From Salticus scenicus (Eukaryota > Arthropoda > Arachnida > Araneae > Salticidae): 64,000 nt of DNA. Under the pieces are notes generated by a model, which saw only the letters and a list, made by a program, of their open reading frames with translations, was not told the origin of the DNA and made no database searches. A program made the position numbers and the translations under genes. The stretch lies in the NCBI GenBank assembly GCA_963930645.1, contig OZ005656.1, forward strand, positions 273,246,195-273,310,194. Direction: 5' to 3'. Below, in pieces: positions 14,246-28,900 of this stretch (positions are counted from its first letter, which is position 1; every line of letters begins with the position of its first letter).

Positions 14246-15274
14246 TCATTTTATTTCATTATTCCAGTCATTTATTTAATGGATTCCAGATATCCATTTC
14301 AAATTTTAATAATAATTTATTTTTATATATTTGTAATTTACACAGCAAATGCAATTTATATGAATATCTTTACTTTATATCCACATTAACTTTTTATTTC
14401 ATTTGAAATCTAATGCATAAAACTTTTATTATTTTCATAAGTGTTACGTAGTATTTTATTTTATTACATTATTCCATTCATTTATTTAATAAATACCAGA
14501 TATCTATTTCAAATTTTAATAACATTTTATTTTTATATTTTTGTATTTTACACACAAAATGCATTTTATATGAATATTTTTTACTTTATATCCACATTCA
14601 CTTTTTATTTCATTTGAAATCTAAAGCATAAAACTTTTATTATTTTCATAAGGGATACGTAGTATTTCATTTTATTTCATTATTCCATTCATTTATTTCA
14701 TGAATACCAGATATCTATTTCAAATTTTAATAATAATTTATTTTTATATTTTTGTATTTTACACAGCAAATGCATTTTATATGAATATTTTTTACTTTAT
14801 ATCCACATTCACTTTTTATCTCATTTGAAATCTAAAGCATAAAACTTTTATTATTTTCATAAGGGATACGTAGTATTTCATTTTATTTCATTATTCCATT
14901 CATTTATTTCATGAATACCAGATATCTATTTCAAATTTTAATAATAATTTATTTTTATATTTTTGTTTTTTACACAGCAAATGCATTTTATATGAATATT
15001 TTTTACTTTATATCCACATTCACTTTTTATTTCATTTGAAATCTAATGCATCAAACTTTTATTATTTTCATATGGGATATGTGGTATTTCTTTTATCTCA
15101 TTATTCCATTCATTTATTTCATGAATACCAGATATCTGTTTCAAATTTTAATAATATATATATATTTTTTATATTTTTGTAATTTATACAGCAAATGCAT
15201 TTTATAAGAATATTTTTTACTTTATTTGAAATCTAATAAATAAAACTTTTAATATTTTCATAAACAATATGTAG

Positions 15275-18200
15275 CATTTCATTTTATTTCATAATTCCAG
15301 TCATTTATTTAATGAATTCAAGATATCTATTTCAAATTTTAATAATAATTTATTTTTATATATTTGTAATTTACACAACAAATGCAATTTATATGAATAT
15401 CTTTACTTTATATCCACATTCACTTTCTATTTCATTTGAAATCTAATGCATAAAACTTTTATTATTTTCATAAGGGTTACGTAGTATTTTATTTTATTTC
15501 ATTATTTCATTCATTTATTTAATAAATACCAGATATCTATTTCAAATTTTAATAACAATTTATTTTTATATTTTTGTATTTTACACAGAAAATGCATTTT
15601 ATATGAATATTTTTTACTTTATATCCACATTCACTTTTTATTTCATTTGAAATTTAAAGCATAAAACTTTATTATTTTCATAAGGGATACGTAGTATTTC
15701 ATTTTATTTCATTATTCCATTCATTTATTTCATGAATACCAGATATCTATTTCAAATTTTAATAATAATTTATTTTTATATTTTTGTTTTTTACACAGCA
15801 AATGCATTTTATATGAATATTTTTTACTTTATATCCACATTCACTTTTTATTTCATTTGAAATCTAATGCCTCAAACTCTTATTATTTCCTATGGGATAT
15901 GTGGTATTTCATTTTATTTTATTATTCCATTCATTTATTTCTTGAATACCAGATATCTATTACAAATTTAAAAAATATTTTTTTTTATACTTTTATAATT
16001 TACACAGCAAATGAATTTTAAATGAATATATTTTTACTGTATATCCACATTCACTTTTTACTTCATTTGAAATCTAATACGTAAAACTTTTATTATTATC
16101 ATAAACAATATGTAGCATTTCATTTTATTTCATTTTTCTAGTCTTTTATTTAATGAATACCTGATATATAATTCGAATTACTACTAATCTACTTTTATAC
16201 TTTTATAATTTACACAGCAAATGAATTTTAAATGAATATATTTTTACTTCATATCCACATTCACATTTTACTTCAATTGAAATCTAATACATAAAACTTT
16301 TATTATTTTTATAAACAATATGTAGCATTTCATTTTATTTCATTATTCCAGTCATTTATTTAATGAATACCAGATATCTATTTCAAATTTTAATAATAAA
16401 TTATTTTTAAATTTTTGTAATTTATACAACAAATGCATTTTTAAGAATATTTTTTACTTCATATCCACATTCACTTTTTACTTCATTTGAAATCTAATAA
16501 ATAAAACTTTTAATATTTTCATAAACAATATGTAGCATTTCATTTTATTTCATTATTCCATTGATTTAGTTAATGAATACCAGATATCTATTTCATATTT
16601 TAATAATTAATAATTTTTATATTTTTGTAATTTACACAGCAAATGCATTTAGTTAATGAATACCAGATATCTATTTCAAATTTTAATAATTAATAATTTT
16701 TATATTTTTGTAATTTACACAGCAGATGCATTATATAAAAATATTTTTTCTTTATATCCTTATTCACTTTTTATTTCATTTGAATTCGAATGCATAAAAA
16801 TTTTATTATTTTCATAAGAGATATGTAGTATTTCATTTTATTTCATTATTCCATTCATTTTTTTAATAAATACCAGATATCTATTTCAAATTTTAATAAC
16901 AATTTATTTTTGTATGTTTGTATTTTACACACAAAATGCATTTATATGAATATTTTTTACTTCATACCCGCATTCACTTTTTACTTCATTTGAAATCTAA
17001 TACATAAAACTTTTATTATTTTCATAAACAATATGTAGCATTTCATTTTATTTCATTATTCCAGTCATTTATTTAATGAATACCAGATATCTGTTTCAAA
17101 TTTTAATAATATATATATTTTTTTTATATTTTTGTAATTTATACAGCAAATGCATTTATATGAATTTTTTTACGTTATATCCACTTTCACTTTTTATTTC
17201 ATTTGATATCTAATGCATAAAACTTTTATTATTTTCAGAAGGGATATGAAGTATTTCATTTTATTTCATTATTCTATTCTTTTATTTCATAAATACCAGA
17301 TATCTATTTCAAATTTAAAAAGAAATTTAATTTTAGATTTTTATAATTTACACAGCAAATGAATTTTAAATGAATATTTTGTACTTTATATCCACATTCA
17401 TTTTTCACTTCATTTGAAATCTAATACATAAAACTTTTATTATTTTCATAAACAAAATGTAGTATTTCATTTTATTTTATTATTCCAGTCATTTATTTAT
17501 TGAATACCAGATATCTGTTTCAAATTTTAATAATAATTTATTTTATATTTTTGTAATTTATACAGCAAATTCTATTTATAAGAATATTTTTTACTTCATA
17601 CCCGCATTCACTTTTTACTTCATTTGAAACCTAATACATAAAACTTTTATTATTTTCATAAACAATATGTAGCATTTCATTTAATTTCATTATTCCATTC
17701 TTTTATTTCATGAATACCAGATATCTATTTCAAATTTTAATAATAATTTATTTTTATATTTTTGTATTTTACACAGCAAATGCATGTTATATGAATAGTT
17801 TTTACTTTATATCCACATTCACTTTTTATTTCATTTGAATTGTAATGCAGAAAACTTTTATTATTTTCATAAGGAATACGTAGTATTTCATTTTATTTCA
17901 TTATTCCATTCATTTATTTTATGAATACCAGATATCTATTTCAAACTTTAATAATAATTTATTTTTATATTTTTGTAATTTATACAGGATATTTTTGTAA
18001 TTTATGCATTTTATAAGAATATTTTTTACTTCCTATCCACATTCACTTTTTACTTCATTTGAAATCTAATATATAAAACTTTTAATATTTTCATAAACAA
18101 TATGTAGCATTTCATTTTATTTCATTATTCCATTCTTTTAGTTAATGAATACCAGATATCTATTTCAAATTTTAATAATTAATAATTTTTATATTTTTGT

Positions 18201-19431
18201 AATTTACACAGCAAAATTATAAAAATATTTTTTACTTTATATCCACATTCACTTTTCATTTCATTTGAAATCGAATGCATAAAACTTTTATTATTTTCAT
18301 AAGGGATATGTACTATTTCATTTTATTTCATTATTCCATTCATTTATTTAATGAATACCAGATATCTATTTCAAAAATTCAAAATAATTTATTTTTATAT
18401 TTTTATAATTTACGCAGCAAATGTATTTTAAATGAATATTTTTTTACTTTATATCCACATTCACTTTTTACTTCATTTGAATCTAATACATAAAACTTTT
18501 ATTATTTAAAAAAAAAAAAAAAAAAAAATGTAGTATTTCATTTTATTTCATTATTCCAGTCATTTATTTAATGGATTCCAGATATCCATTTCAAATTTTA
18601 ATAATAATTTATTTTTATATTTTTGTTTTTTACACAGCAAATGCATTTTGTATGAATATTTTTTACTTTATATCCACATTCACTTTTTTATTTCATTTGA
18701 AATCTAATGCATAAAACTTTTAATTTTTTCATAAGTGTTACGTAGTATTTTATTTTATTACATTATTCCATTCATTTATTTAATAAATACCAGATATCTA
18801 TTTCAAATTTTAATAACATTTTATTTTTACATTTTTGTATTTTACACACAAAATGCATTTTATATGAATATTTTTTACTTTATATCCACATTCACTTTTT
18901 ATTTCATTTGAAATCTAAAGCATAAAACTTTTATTATTTTCATAAGGGATACGTAGTATTTCATGTTATTTCATTATTCCATTCATTTATTTCATGAATA
19001 CCAGATATCTATTTCAAATTTTAATAATAATTTATTTTTATATTTTTGTATTTTACACAGCAAATGCATTTTATATGAATATTTTATACTTTATATCCAC
19101 ATTCACTTTTTATCTCATTTGAAATCTAAAGCATAAAATTTTTATTATTTTCATAAGGGATACGTAGTATTTCATTTTATTTCATTATTCCATTCATTTA
19201 TTTCATGAATACCAGATATCTATTTCAAATTTTAATAATAATTTATTTTTATATTTTTGTTTTTTACACAGCAAATGCATTTTATATGAATATTTTTTAC
19301 TTTATATCCACATTCACTTTTTATTTCATTTGAAATCTAATGCATCAAACTTTTATTATTTTCATATGGGATATGTGGTATTTCTTTTATCTCATTATTC
19401 CATTCATTTATTTCATGAATACCAGATATCT
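15275..19431. repeat. 4.2 kb block, copy 2 (of 3303-7462)
   Basis: This is the second copy of the block at 3303-7462. The left junction falls in CATTTCATTTTATTTCATAATTCC. Upstream of it this copy follows a TTTAATATTTTCATAAACAAT monomer, whereas copy 1 has TTGTTTTCAAAAACAAATTG. The right part overlaps the start of the first 4675 bp unit, so this block and the 4675 bp repeat share monomers. That is expected if exchange breakpoints fell at different places over time. Confidence 0.83.
18508..18528. repeat. Poly-A run (A21) with lost TTC
   Basis: Here ATTATTT passes directly into the run, whereas the other copies have ATTATTTTC before it. It is otherwise the paralog of 6538-6563. Confidence 0.88.
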
Positions 19432-19610
19432 GTTTCAAATTTTAATAATATATATATATTTTTTATATTTTTGTAATTTATACAGCAAATGCATTTTATA
19501 AGAATATTTTTTACTTTATTTGAAATCTAATAAATAAAACTTTTAATATTTTCATAAACAATATGTAGCATTTCATTTTATTTCATTATTCCATTGATTT
19601 AGTTAATGAA

Positions 19611-19859
19611 TACCAGATATCTATTTCAAATTTTAATAATTAATAATTATTATATTTTTGTAATTTACACAGCAAATGCATTTAGTTAATGAATACCAGA
19701 TATCTATTTCAAATTTTAATAATTAATAATTATTATATTTTTGTAATTTACACTGCAAATGAATTTAGTTAATGAATACCAGATATCTATTTCAAATTTT
19801 AATAATTAATAATTTTTATATTTTTGTAATTTACACAGCAAATGCATTATATAAATATA
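19611..19859. repeat. Triple 83 bp short-unit tract, copy 1
   Basis: TACCAG starts at 19611, 19694 and 19777, exactly 83 bp apart. Two truncated units are followed by a monomer of normal type. Each join reads GCAAATG(C/A)ATTTAGTTAATG. Elsewhere only one truncated unit occurs at a time (for example 2000/2083, 4606/4689, 10626/10709, 11731/11814, 16578/16661, 21474/21557, 29998/30081, 33610/33693, 40065/40148, 43021/43104). Confidence 0.9.
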
Positions 19860-21280
19860 TTTTTTACTTTATATCCACATTCACTTTTTATTTCATTTGA
19901 AATCGAATGCATAAAACTTTTATTATTTTCATAAGGGATATGTAGTATTTCATTTTATTTCATTATTCCATTCATTTATTTCATGAATACCAGATATCTA
20001 TTTCAAATTTTAAGAATAATTTATTTATATATTTTTGTATTTTACACAGCAAATGCATGTTATATGAATATTTTTTACTTTATATCCACATTCACTTTTT
20101 ATTTCATTTGAAATCTAATGCAGAAAACTTTTATTATTTTCATAAGGGATACGTAGTATTTAATTATATTTCATTATTCCATTCCTTTATTTCATGAATA
20201 CCAGATATCTATTTCAAATTTTAATAACAATTTATTTTTATATTTTTGTATTTTTCACAGCAAATGCATCTATATGAATTTTTTTACGTTATATCCACTT
20301 TCACTTTTTATTTCATTTGATATCTAATGCATAAAACTTTTATTATTTTCAGAAGGGATATGTAGTATTTTATTTCATTTCATTATTCCTTTCATTTATT
20401 TAATGAATACCAGATATCTATTTCAAATTTATAAAATATTTCATTTTTATTTTTTTATAATTTACACAGCAAATGAATTTTAAATGAATATTTTATACTT
20501 TATATCCACATTCACTTTTTATTTCATTTGAAATCTAATGCATAAAACATTTATTATATTCATAATGAATATGTAGTATTTCATTTTATTTCATTATTTC
20601 ATTCATTTATTTAATGAATTCCAGATATCTATTTCAAATTTTAATAATAATTTATTTTTATATATTTGTAATTTACACAGCAAATGCAATTTATATAAAT
20701 ATCTTTACTTTATATCTACATTCACTTGTTATTTCATTTGAAATCTAATGCATAAAACTTTTATTATTTTCATAAGGGATACGTAGTATTTTATTTTATT
20801 TCATTATTCCATTCATTTATTTAATAAATACCAGATATCTATTGCAAATTTTAATAACAATTTATTTTTGTATTTTTGTATTTTACACACAAAATGCATT
20901 TTATATGAATATTTTTTACTTTATTTCCACATTCACTTTTTATTTCATTTAAAATCTAAAGCATAAAACTTTTATTATTTTCATAAGGGATACGTAGTAT
21001 TTCATTTTATTTCATTATTCCAGTCATTTATTTCATGAATACCAGATATCTATTTCAAATTTTAATAATAATTTATTTTTATATTTTTGTATTTTACACA
21101 GCAAATGCATTTTATAAGAATATTTTTTACTTCATATCCACATTCACTTTTTATTTCATTTGAAATCTAATACATAAAACTTTTATTATTTTCATAAACA
21201 ATATGTAGCATTTCATTTTATTTCATTATTCCAGTCACTTATTTAATGAATACCAGATATCTGTTTCAAATTTTAATAAT

Positions 21281-21282
<2 letters not shown>

Positions 21283-21311
<29 letters not shown>
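21283..21311. repeat. Poly-T run (T29)
   Basis: The run replaces the TATTTTTATATTTTTG stretch after TTTTAATAATAA and leads into GTAATTTATACAGC. It occurs only in the 4675 bp units. It has a different position in the monomer from the poly-A runs, so it arose separately. Confidence 0.9.
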
Positions 21312-24285
21312 GTAATTTATACAGCAAATGCATTTTATAAGAATATTTTTTACTTCATATCCACATTCACTTTTTACTTCATTTGAAATCTAATAAATAA
21401 AACTTTTAATATTTTCATAAACAATATGTAGCATTTCATTTTATTTCATTATTCCATTGATTTAGTTAATGAATACCAGATATCTATTTCAAATTTTAAT
21501 AATTAATAATTTTTATATTTTTGTAATTTACACAGCAAATGCATTTAGTTAATGAATACCAGATATCTATTTCAAATTTTAATAATTAATAATTTTTATA
21601 TTTTTGTAATTTACACCGCAGATGCATTATATAAAAATATTTTTTCTTTATATCCTTATTAACTTTTTATTTCATTTGAATTGGAATGCATAAAACTTTT
21701 ATTATTTTCATAAGAGATATGTAGTATTTCATTTTATTTCATTATTCCATTCATTTATTTCATGAATACCAGATATCTATTTCAAATTTTAATAATAATT
21801 TATTTATATAGTTTTTTATTTTACACAGCAAATGCATCTTATATGAATACTTTTTAATTTATATCCACATTCACTTTTTATTTCATTTGAAATCTAATGC
21901 AGAAAACTTTTATTATTTTCATAAGGGATACGTAGTATTTATTTTATTTCATTATTCCATTCATTTATTTCATGAATACCAGATATCTATTTCAAATTTT
22001 AATAACAATTTATTTTTATATTTTTGTATTTTACACAGCAAATGCATTTATATGAGTTTTTTTACGTTATATCCACTTTCACTTTTTATTTCATTTGATA
22101 TCTAATGCATAAAACTTTTATTATTTTCAGAAGGAATATGTAGTATTTCATTTTATTTCATTATTCTATTCATTTATTTAATAAATACCAGATATCTATT
22201 TCAAATTTAAAAATAAAATTAATTTTATATTTTTATAATTTACACAGCAAATGAATTTTAAAGGAATATTTTTTACTTTATATCCACATTCCTTTTTCAC
22301 TTCATTTGAAATCTAATACATAAAACTTTTATTATTTTCATAAACAAAATGTAGTATTTCATTTTATTTTATTATTCCAGTCATTTATTTATTAAATACC
22401 AGATATCTGTTTCAAATTTTAATAATAATTTATTTTTATATTTTTGTAATTTATACAGCAAATGCTATTTATAAGAATATTTTTTACTTCATACCCGCAT
22501 TCACTTTTTACTTCATTTGAAACCTATTACATAAAACTTTTATTATTTTCATAAACAATATGTAGCATTTCATTTAATTTCATTATTCCATTCTTTTATT
22601 TCATAAATACCAGATATCTATTTCAAATTTTAATAATAATTTATTTATATATTTTTGTATTTTACACAGCAAATGCATGTTATATGAATACTTTTAACTG
22701 TATATCCACATTCACTTTTTATTTCATTTGTATTGCAATGCAGAAAACTTTTATTATTTTCATAAACAAAATGTAGTATTTCATTTTATTTTATTATTCC
22801 AGTCATTTATTTATTAAATACCAGATATCTGTTTCAAATTTTAATAATAATTTATTTTTATATTTTTATAATTTACACAGCAAATGCATTTTTTATGAAT
22901 ATTTTTTACTTTATATCCACATTCACTTTTTATTTCATTTGTATTCTAATGCATAAAACTTTTATTATTTTCATAAGGAATACGTAGTATTTCATTTTAT
23001 TTCATTATTCCATTCATTTATTTTATGAATACCAGATATCTATTTCAAAAATTAATAATAATTTATTTTTATATTTTTTAATTTATACAGGATATTTTTG
23101 TAATTTATACATTTTATAAGAATATTTTTTACTTCCTATCCACATTCACTTTTTACTTCATCTGAAATCTAATACATAAAACTTTTATTATTTTCATAAA
23201 CAAATTGTAGCATTTCATTTTATTTCATAATTCCAGTCATTTATTTAATGAATTCCAGATATCTATTTCAAATTTTAATAATAATTTATTTTTATATATT
23301 TGTAATTTACACAACAAATGCAATTTATATGAATATCTTTACTTTATATCCACATTCGCTTTCTATTTCATTTGAAATCTAATGCATAAAACTTTTATTA
23401 TTTTCATAAGGGTTACGTAGTATTTTATTTTATTACATTATTCCATTCATTTATTTAATAAATACCAGATATCTATTTCAAATTTTAATAACATTTTATT
23501 TTTATATTTTTGTATTTTACACACAAAATGCATTTTATATGAATATTTTTTACTTTATATCCACATTCACTTTTTATTTCATTTGAAATCTAAAGCATAA
23601 AACTTTTATTATTTTCATAAGGGATACGTAGTATTTCATTTTATTTCATTATTCCATTCATTTATTTCATGAATACCAGATATCTATTTCAAATTTTAAT
23701 AATAATTTATTTTTATATTTTTGTATTTTACACAGCAAATGCATTTTATATGAATATTTTTTACTTTATATCCACATTCACTTTTTATCTCATTTGAAAT
23801 CTAAAGCATAAAACTTTTATTATTTTCATAAGGGATACGTAGTATTTCATTTTATTTCATTATTCCATTCATTTATTTCATGAATACCAGATATCTATTT
23901 CAAATTTTAATAATAATTTATTTTTATATTTTTGTTTTTTACACAGCAAATGCATTTTATATGAAAATTTTTTACTTTATATCCACATTCACTTTTTATT
24001 TCATTTGAAATCTAATGCATCAAACTTTTATTATTTTCATATGGGATATGTGGTATTTCTTTTATCTCATTATTCCATTCATTTATTTCATGAATACCAG
24101 ATATCTGTTTCAAATTTTAATAATATATATATATTTTTTATATTTTTGTAATTTATACAGCAAATGCATTTTATAAGAATATTTTTTACTTTATTTGAAA
24201 TCTAATAAATAAAACTTTTAATATTTTCATAAACAATATGTAGCATTTCATTTTATTTCATTATTCCATTGATTTAGTTAATGAA

Positions 24286-24534
24286 TACCAGATATCTATT
24301 TCAAATTTTAATAATTAATAATTATTATATTTTTGTAATTTACACAGCAAATGCATTTAGTTAATGAATACCAGATATCTATTTCAAATTTTAATAATTA
24401 ATAATTATTATATTTTTGTAATTTACACTGCAAATGAATTTAGTTAATGAATACCAGATATCTATTTCAAATTTTAATAATTAATAATTTTTATATTTTT
24501 GTAATTTACACAGCAAATGCATTATATAAATATA
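24286..24534. repeat. Triple 83 bp short-unit tract, copy 2
   Basis: This is the same triple as at 19611, displaced by exactly 4675 bp (TACCAG at 24286, 24369 and 24452). The expansion to three therefore predates the duplication of the 4675 bp unit. Confidence 0.9.
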
Positions 24535-25955
24535 TTTTTTACTTTATATCCACATTCACTTTTTATTTCATTTGAAATCGAATGCATAAAACTTTTATTA
24601 TTTTCATAAGGGATATGTAGTATTTCATTTTATTTCATTATTCCATTCATTTATTTCATGAATACCAGATATCTATTTCAAATTTTAAGAATAATTTATT
24701 TATATATTTTTGTATTTTACACAGCAAATGCATGTTATATGAATATTTTTTACTTTATATCCACATTCACTTTTTATTTCATTTGAAATCTAATGCAGAA
24801 AACTTTTATTATTTTCATAAGGGATACGTAGTATTTAATTATATTTCATTATTCCATTCCTTTATTTCATGAATACCAGATATCTATTTCAAATTTTAAT
24901 AACAATTTATTTTTATATTTTTGTATTTTTCACAGCAAATGCATCTATATGAATTTTTTTACGTTATATCCACTTTCACTTTTTATTTCATTTGATATCT
25001 AATGCATAAAACTTTTATTATTTTCAGAAGGGATATGTAGTATTTTATTTCATTTCATTATTCCTTTCATTTATTTAATGAATACCAGATATCTATTTCA
25101 AATTTATAAAATATTTCATTTTTATTTTTTTATAATTTACACAGCAAATGAATTTTAAATGAATATTTTATACTTTATATCCACATTCACTTTTTATTTC
25201 ATTTGAAATCTAATGCATAAAACATTTATTATATTCATAATGAATATGTAGTATTTCATTTTATTTCATTATTTCATTCATTTATTTAATGAATTCCAGA
25301 TATCTATTTCAAATTTTAATAATAATTTATTTTTATATATTTGTAATTTACACAGCAAATGCAATTTATATAAATATCTTTACTTTATATCTACATTCAC
25401 TTGTTATTTCATTTGAAATCTAATGCATAAAACTTTAATTATTTTCATAAGGGAATCGTAGTATTTTATTTTATTTCATTATTCCATTCATTTATTTAAT
25501 AAATACCAGATATCTATTGCAAATTTTAATAACAATTTATTTTTGTATTTTTGTATTTTACACACAAAATGCATTTTATATGAATATTTTTTACTTTATT
25601 TCCACATTCACTTTTTATTTCATTTAAAATCTAAAGCATAAAACTTTTATTATTTTCATAAGGGATACGTAGTATTTCATTTTATTTCATTATTCCAGTC
25701 ATTTATTTCATGAATACCAGATATCTATTTCAAATTTTAATAATAATTTATTTTTATATTTTTGTATTTTACACAGCAAATGCATTTTATAAGAATATTT
25801 TTTACTTCATATCCACATTCACTTTTTACTTCATTTGAAATCTAATACATAAAACTTTCATTATTTTCATAAACAATATGTAGCATTTCATTTTATTTCA
25901 TTATTCCAGTCACTTATATAATGAATACCAGATATCTGTTTCAAATTTTAATAAT

Positions 25956-25957
<2 letters not shown>

Positions 25958-25987
<30 letters not shown>
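25958..25987. repeat. Poly-T run (T30)
   Basis: This is the counterpart of 21283-21311 in the second 4675 bp unit, one base longer. Confidence 0.9.
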
Positions 25988-25988
<1 letters not shown>

Positions 25989-28900
25989 TAATTTATACAG
26001 CAAATGCATTTTATAAGAATATTTTTTACTTCATATCCACATTCACTTTTTACTTCATTTGAAATCTAATAAATAAAACTTTTAATATTTTCATAAACAA
26101 TATGTAGCATTTCATTTTATTTCATTATTCCATTGATTTAGTTAATGAATACCAGATATCTATTTCAAATTTTAATAATTAATAATTTTTATATTTTTGT
26201 AATTTACACAGCAAATGCATTTAGTTAATGAATACCAGATATCTATTTCAAATTTTAATAATTAATAATTTTTATATTTTTGTAATTTACACAGCAGATG
26301 CATTATATAAAAATATTTTTTCTTTATATCCTTATTAACTTTTTATTTCATTTGAATTGGAATGCATAAAACTTTTATTATTTTCATAAGAGATATGTAG
26401 TATTTCATTTTATTTCATTATTCCATTCATTTATTTCATGAATACCAGATATCTATTTCAAATTTTAATAATAATTTATTTATATAGTTTTGTATTTTAC
26501 ACAGCAAATGCATCTTATATGAATACTTTTTAATTTATATCCACATTCACTTTTTATTTCATTTGAAATCTAATGCAGAAAACTTTTATTATTTTCATAA
26601 GGGATACGTAGTATTTATTTTATTTCATTATTCCATTCATTTATTTCATGAATACCAGATATCTATTTCAAATTTTAATAACAATTTATTTTTATATTTT
26701 TGTATTTTACACAGCAAATGCATTTATATGAGTTTTTTTACGTTATATCCACTTTCACTTTTTATTTCATTTGATATCTAATGCATAAAACTTTTATTAT
26801 TTTCAGAAGGAATATGTAGTATTTCATTTTATTTCATTATTCTATTCATTTATTTAATAAATACCAGATATCTATTTCAAATTTAAAAATAAAATTAATT
26901 TTATATTTTTATAATTTACACAGCAAATGAATTTTAAAGGAATATTTTTTACTTTATATCCACATTCCTTTTTCACTTCATTTGAAATCTAATACATAAA
27001 ACTTTTATTATTTTCATAAACAAAATGTAGTATTTCATTTTATTTTATTATTCCAGTCATTTATTTATTAAATACCAGATATCTGTTTCAAATTTTAATA
27101 ATAATTTATTTTTATATTTTTGTAATTTATACAGCAAATGCTATTTATAAGAATATTTTTTACTTCATACCCGCATTCACTTTTTACTTCATTTGAAACC
27201 TAATACATAAAACTTTTATTATTTTCATAAACAATATGTAGCATTTCATTTAATTTCATTATTCCATTCTTTTATTTCATGAATACCAGATATCTATTTC
27301 AAATTTTAATAATAATTTATTTATATATTTTTGTATTTTACACAGCAAATGCATGTTATATGAATACTTTTAACTGTATATCCACATTCACTTTTTATTT
27401 CATTTGTATTGCAATGCAGAAAACTTTTATTATTTTCATAAACAAAATGTAGTATTTCATTTTATTTTATTTTTCCAGTCATTTATTTATTAAATACCAG
27501 ATATCTGTTTCAAATTTTAATAATAATTTATTTTTATATTTTTATAATTTACACAGCAAATGCATTTTTATGAATATTTTTTACTTTATATCCACATTCA
27601 CTTTTTATTTCATTTGTATTCTAATGCATAAAACTTTTATTATTTTCATAAGGAATACGTAGTATTTCATTTTATTTCATTATTCCATTCATTTATTTTA
27701 TGAATACCAGATATCTATTTCAAAAATTAATAATAATTTATTTTTATATTTTTTAATTTATACAGGATATTTTTGTAATTTATACATTTTATAAGAATAT
27801 TTTTTACTTCCTATCCACATTCACTTTTTACTTCATCTGAAATCTAATACATAAAACTTTTATTATTTTCATAAACAAATTGTAGCATTTCATTTTATTT
27901 CATAATTCCAGTCATTTATTTAATGAATTCCAGATATCTATTTCAAATTTTAATAATAACTTATTTTTATATATTTGTAATTTACACAACAAATGCAATT
28001 TATATGAATATCTTTACTTTATATCCACATTCGCTTTCTATTTCATTTGAAATCTAATGCATAAAACTTTTATTATTTTCATAAGGGTTACGTAGTATTT
28101 TATTTTATTTCATTATTCCATTCATTTATTTAATAAATACCAGATATCTATTTCAAATTTTAATAACATTTTATTTTTATATTTTTGTATTTTACACACA
28201 AAATGCATTTTATATGAATATTTTTTACTTTATATCCACATTCACTTTTTATTTCATTTGAAATCTAAAGCATAAAACTTTTATTATTTTCATAAGGGAT
28301 ACGTAGTATTTCATTTTATTTCATTATTCCATTCATTTATTTCATGAATACCAGATATCTATTTCAAATTTTAATAATAATTTATTTTTATATTTTTGTT
28401 TTATACACAGCAAATGCATTTTATATGAATATTTTTTACTTTATATCCACATTCACATTTTATTTCATTTGAAATCTAATGCATCAAACTCTTATTATTT
28501 TCATATGGGATATGTGGTATTTCATTTTATTTTATTATTCCATTCATTTATTTCATGAATACCAGATATCTATTTCAAATTTAAAAAATATTTTTTTTAT
28601 ACTTTTATAATTTACACAGCAAATGAATTTTAAATGAATATATTTTTACTGTATATCCACATTCACTTTTTACTTCATTTGAAATCTAATAAATAAAACT
28701 TTTATTATTTTCATAAACAATATGTAACATTTCATTTTATTTCATTATTCCAGTCATTTATTTAATGAATACCAGATATCTATTTCAAATTTTAATAATA
28801 ATTTATCTTTATATTTTTGTAATTTATACAGCAAATTCATTTTATAAGAATATTTTTTACTTGATATCCACATTCACTTTTTACTTCATTTGAAATCTAA

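Larger units (their letters stand above)
18735..23409. repeat. Higher-order repeat, 4675 bp unit, copy 1
   Basis: This unit runs from a GTGTTACGTAGTATTTTA box at 18735 to the matching GGGTTACG box at 23410. It holds about 22 monomers, including three consecutive short units (TACCAG at 19611, 19694 and 19777), a T29 run at 21283-21311, and another 83 bp partial unit at 21474. The next 4675 bp repeat the same order of variants, with few single-base differences. Confidence 0.88.
23410..28084. repeat. Higher-order repeat, 4675 bp unit, copy 2
   Basis: This is a tandem copy of the preceding unit at an offset of exactly 4675 bp (GGGTTACG at 23410 and 28085, triple short unit at 24286, 24369 and 24452, T30 run at 25958-25987). 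Small differences include one base in the poly-T run, offset by a lost T near 27566, and GGGAATCGTAG near 25452 in place of GGGATACGTAG in copy 1. Similarity continues about 300 bp past 28085 before the array changes to another unit type. Confidence 0.88.
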
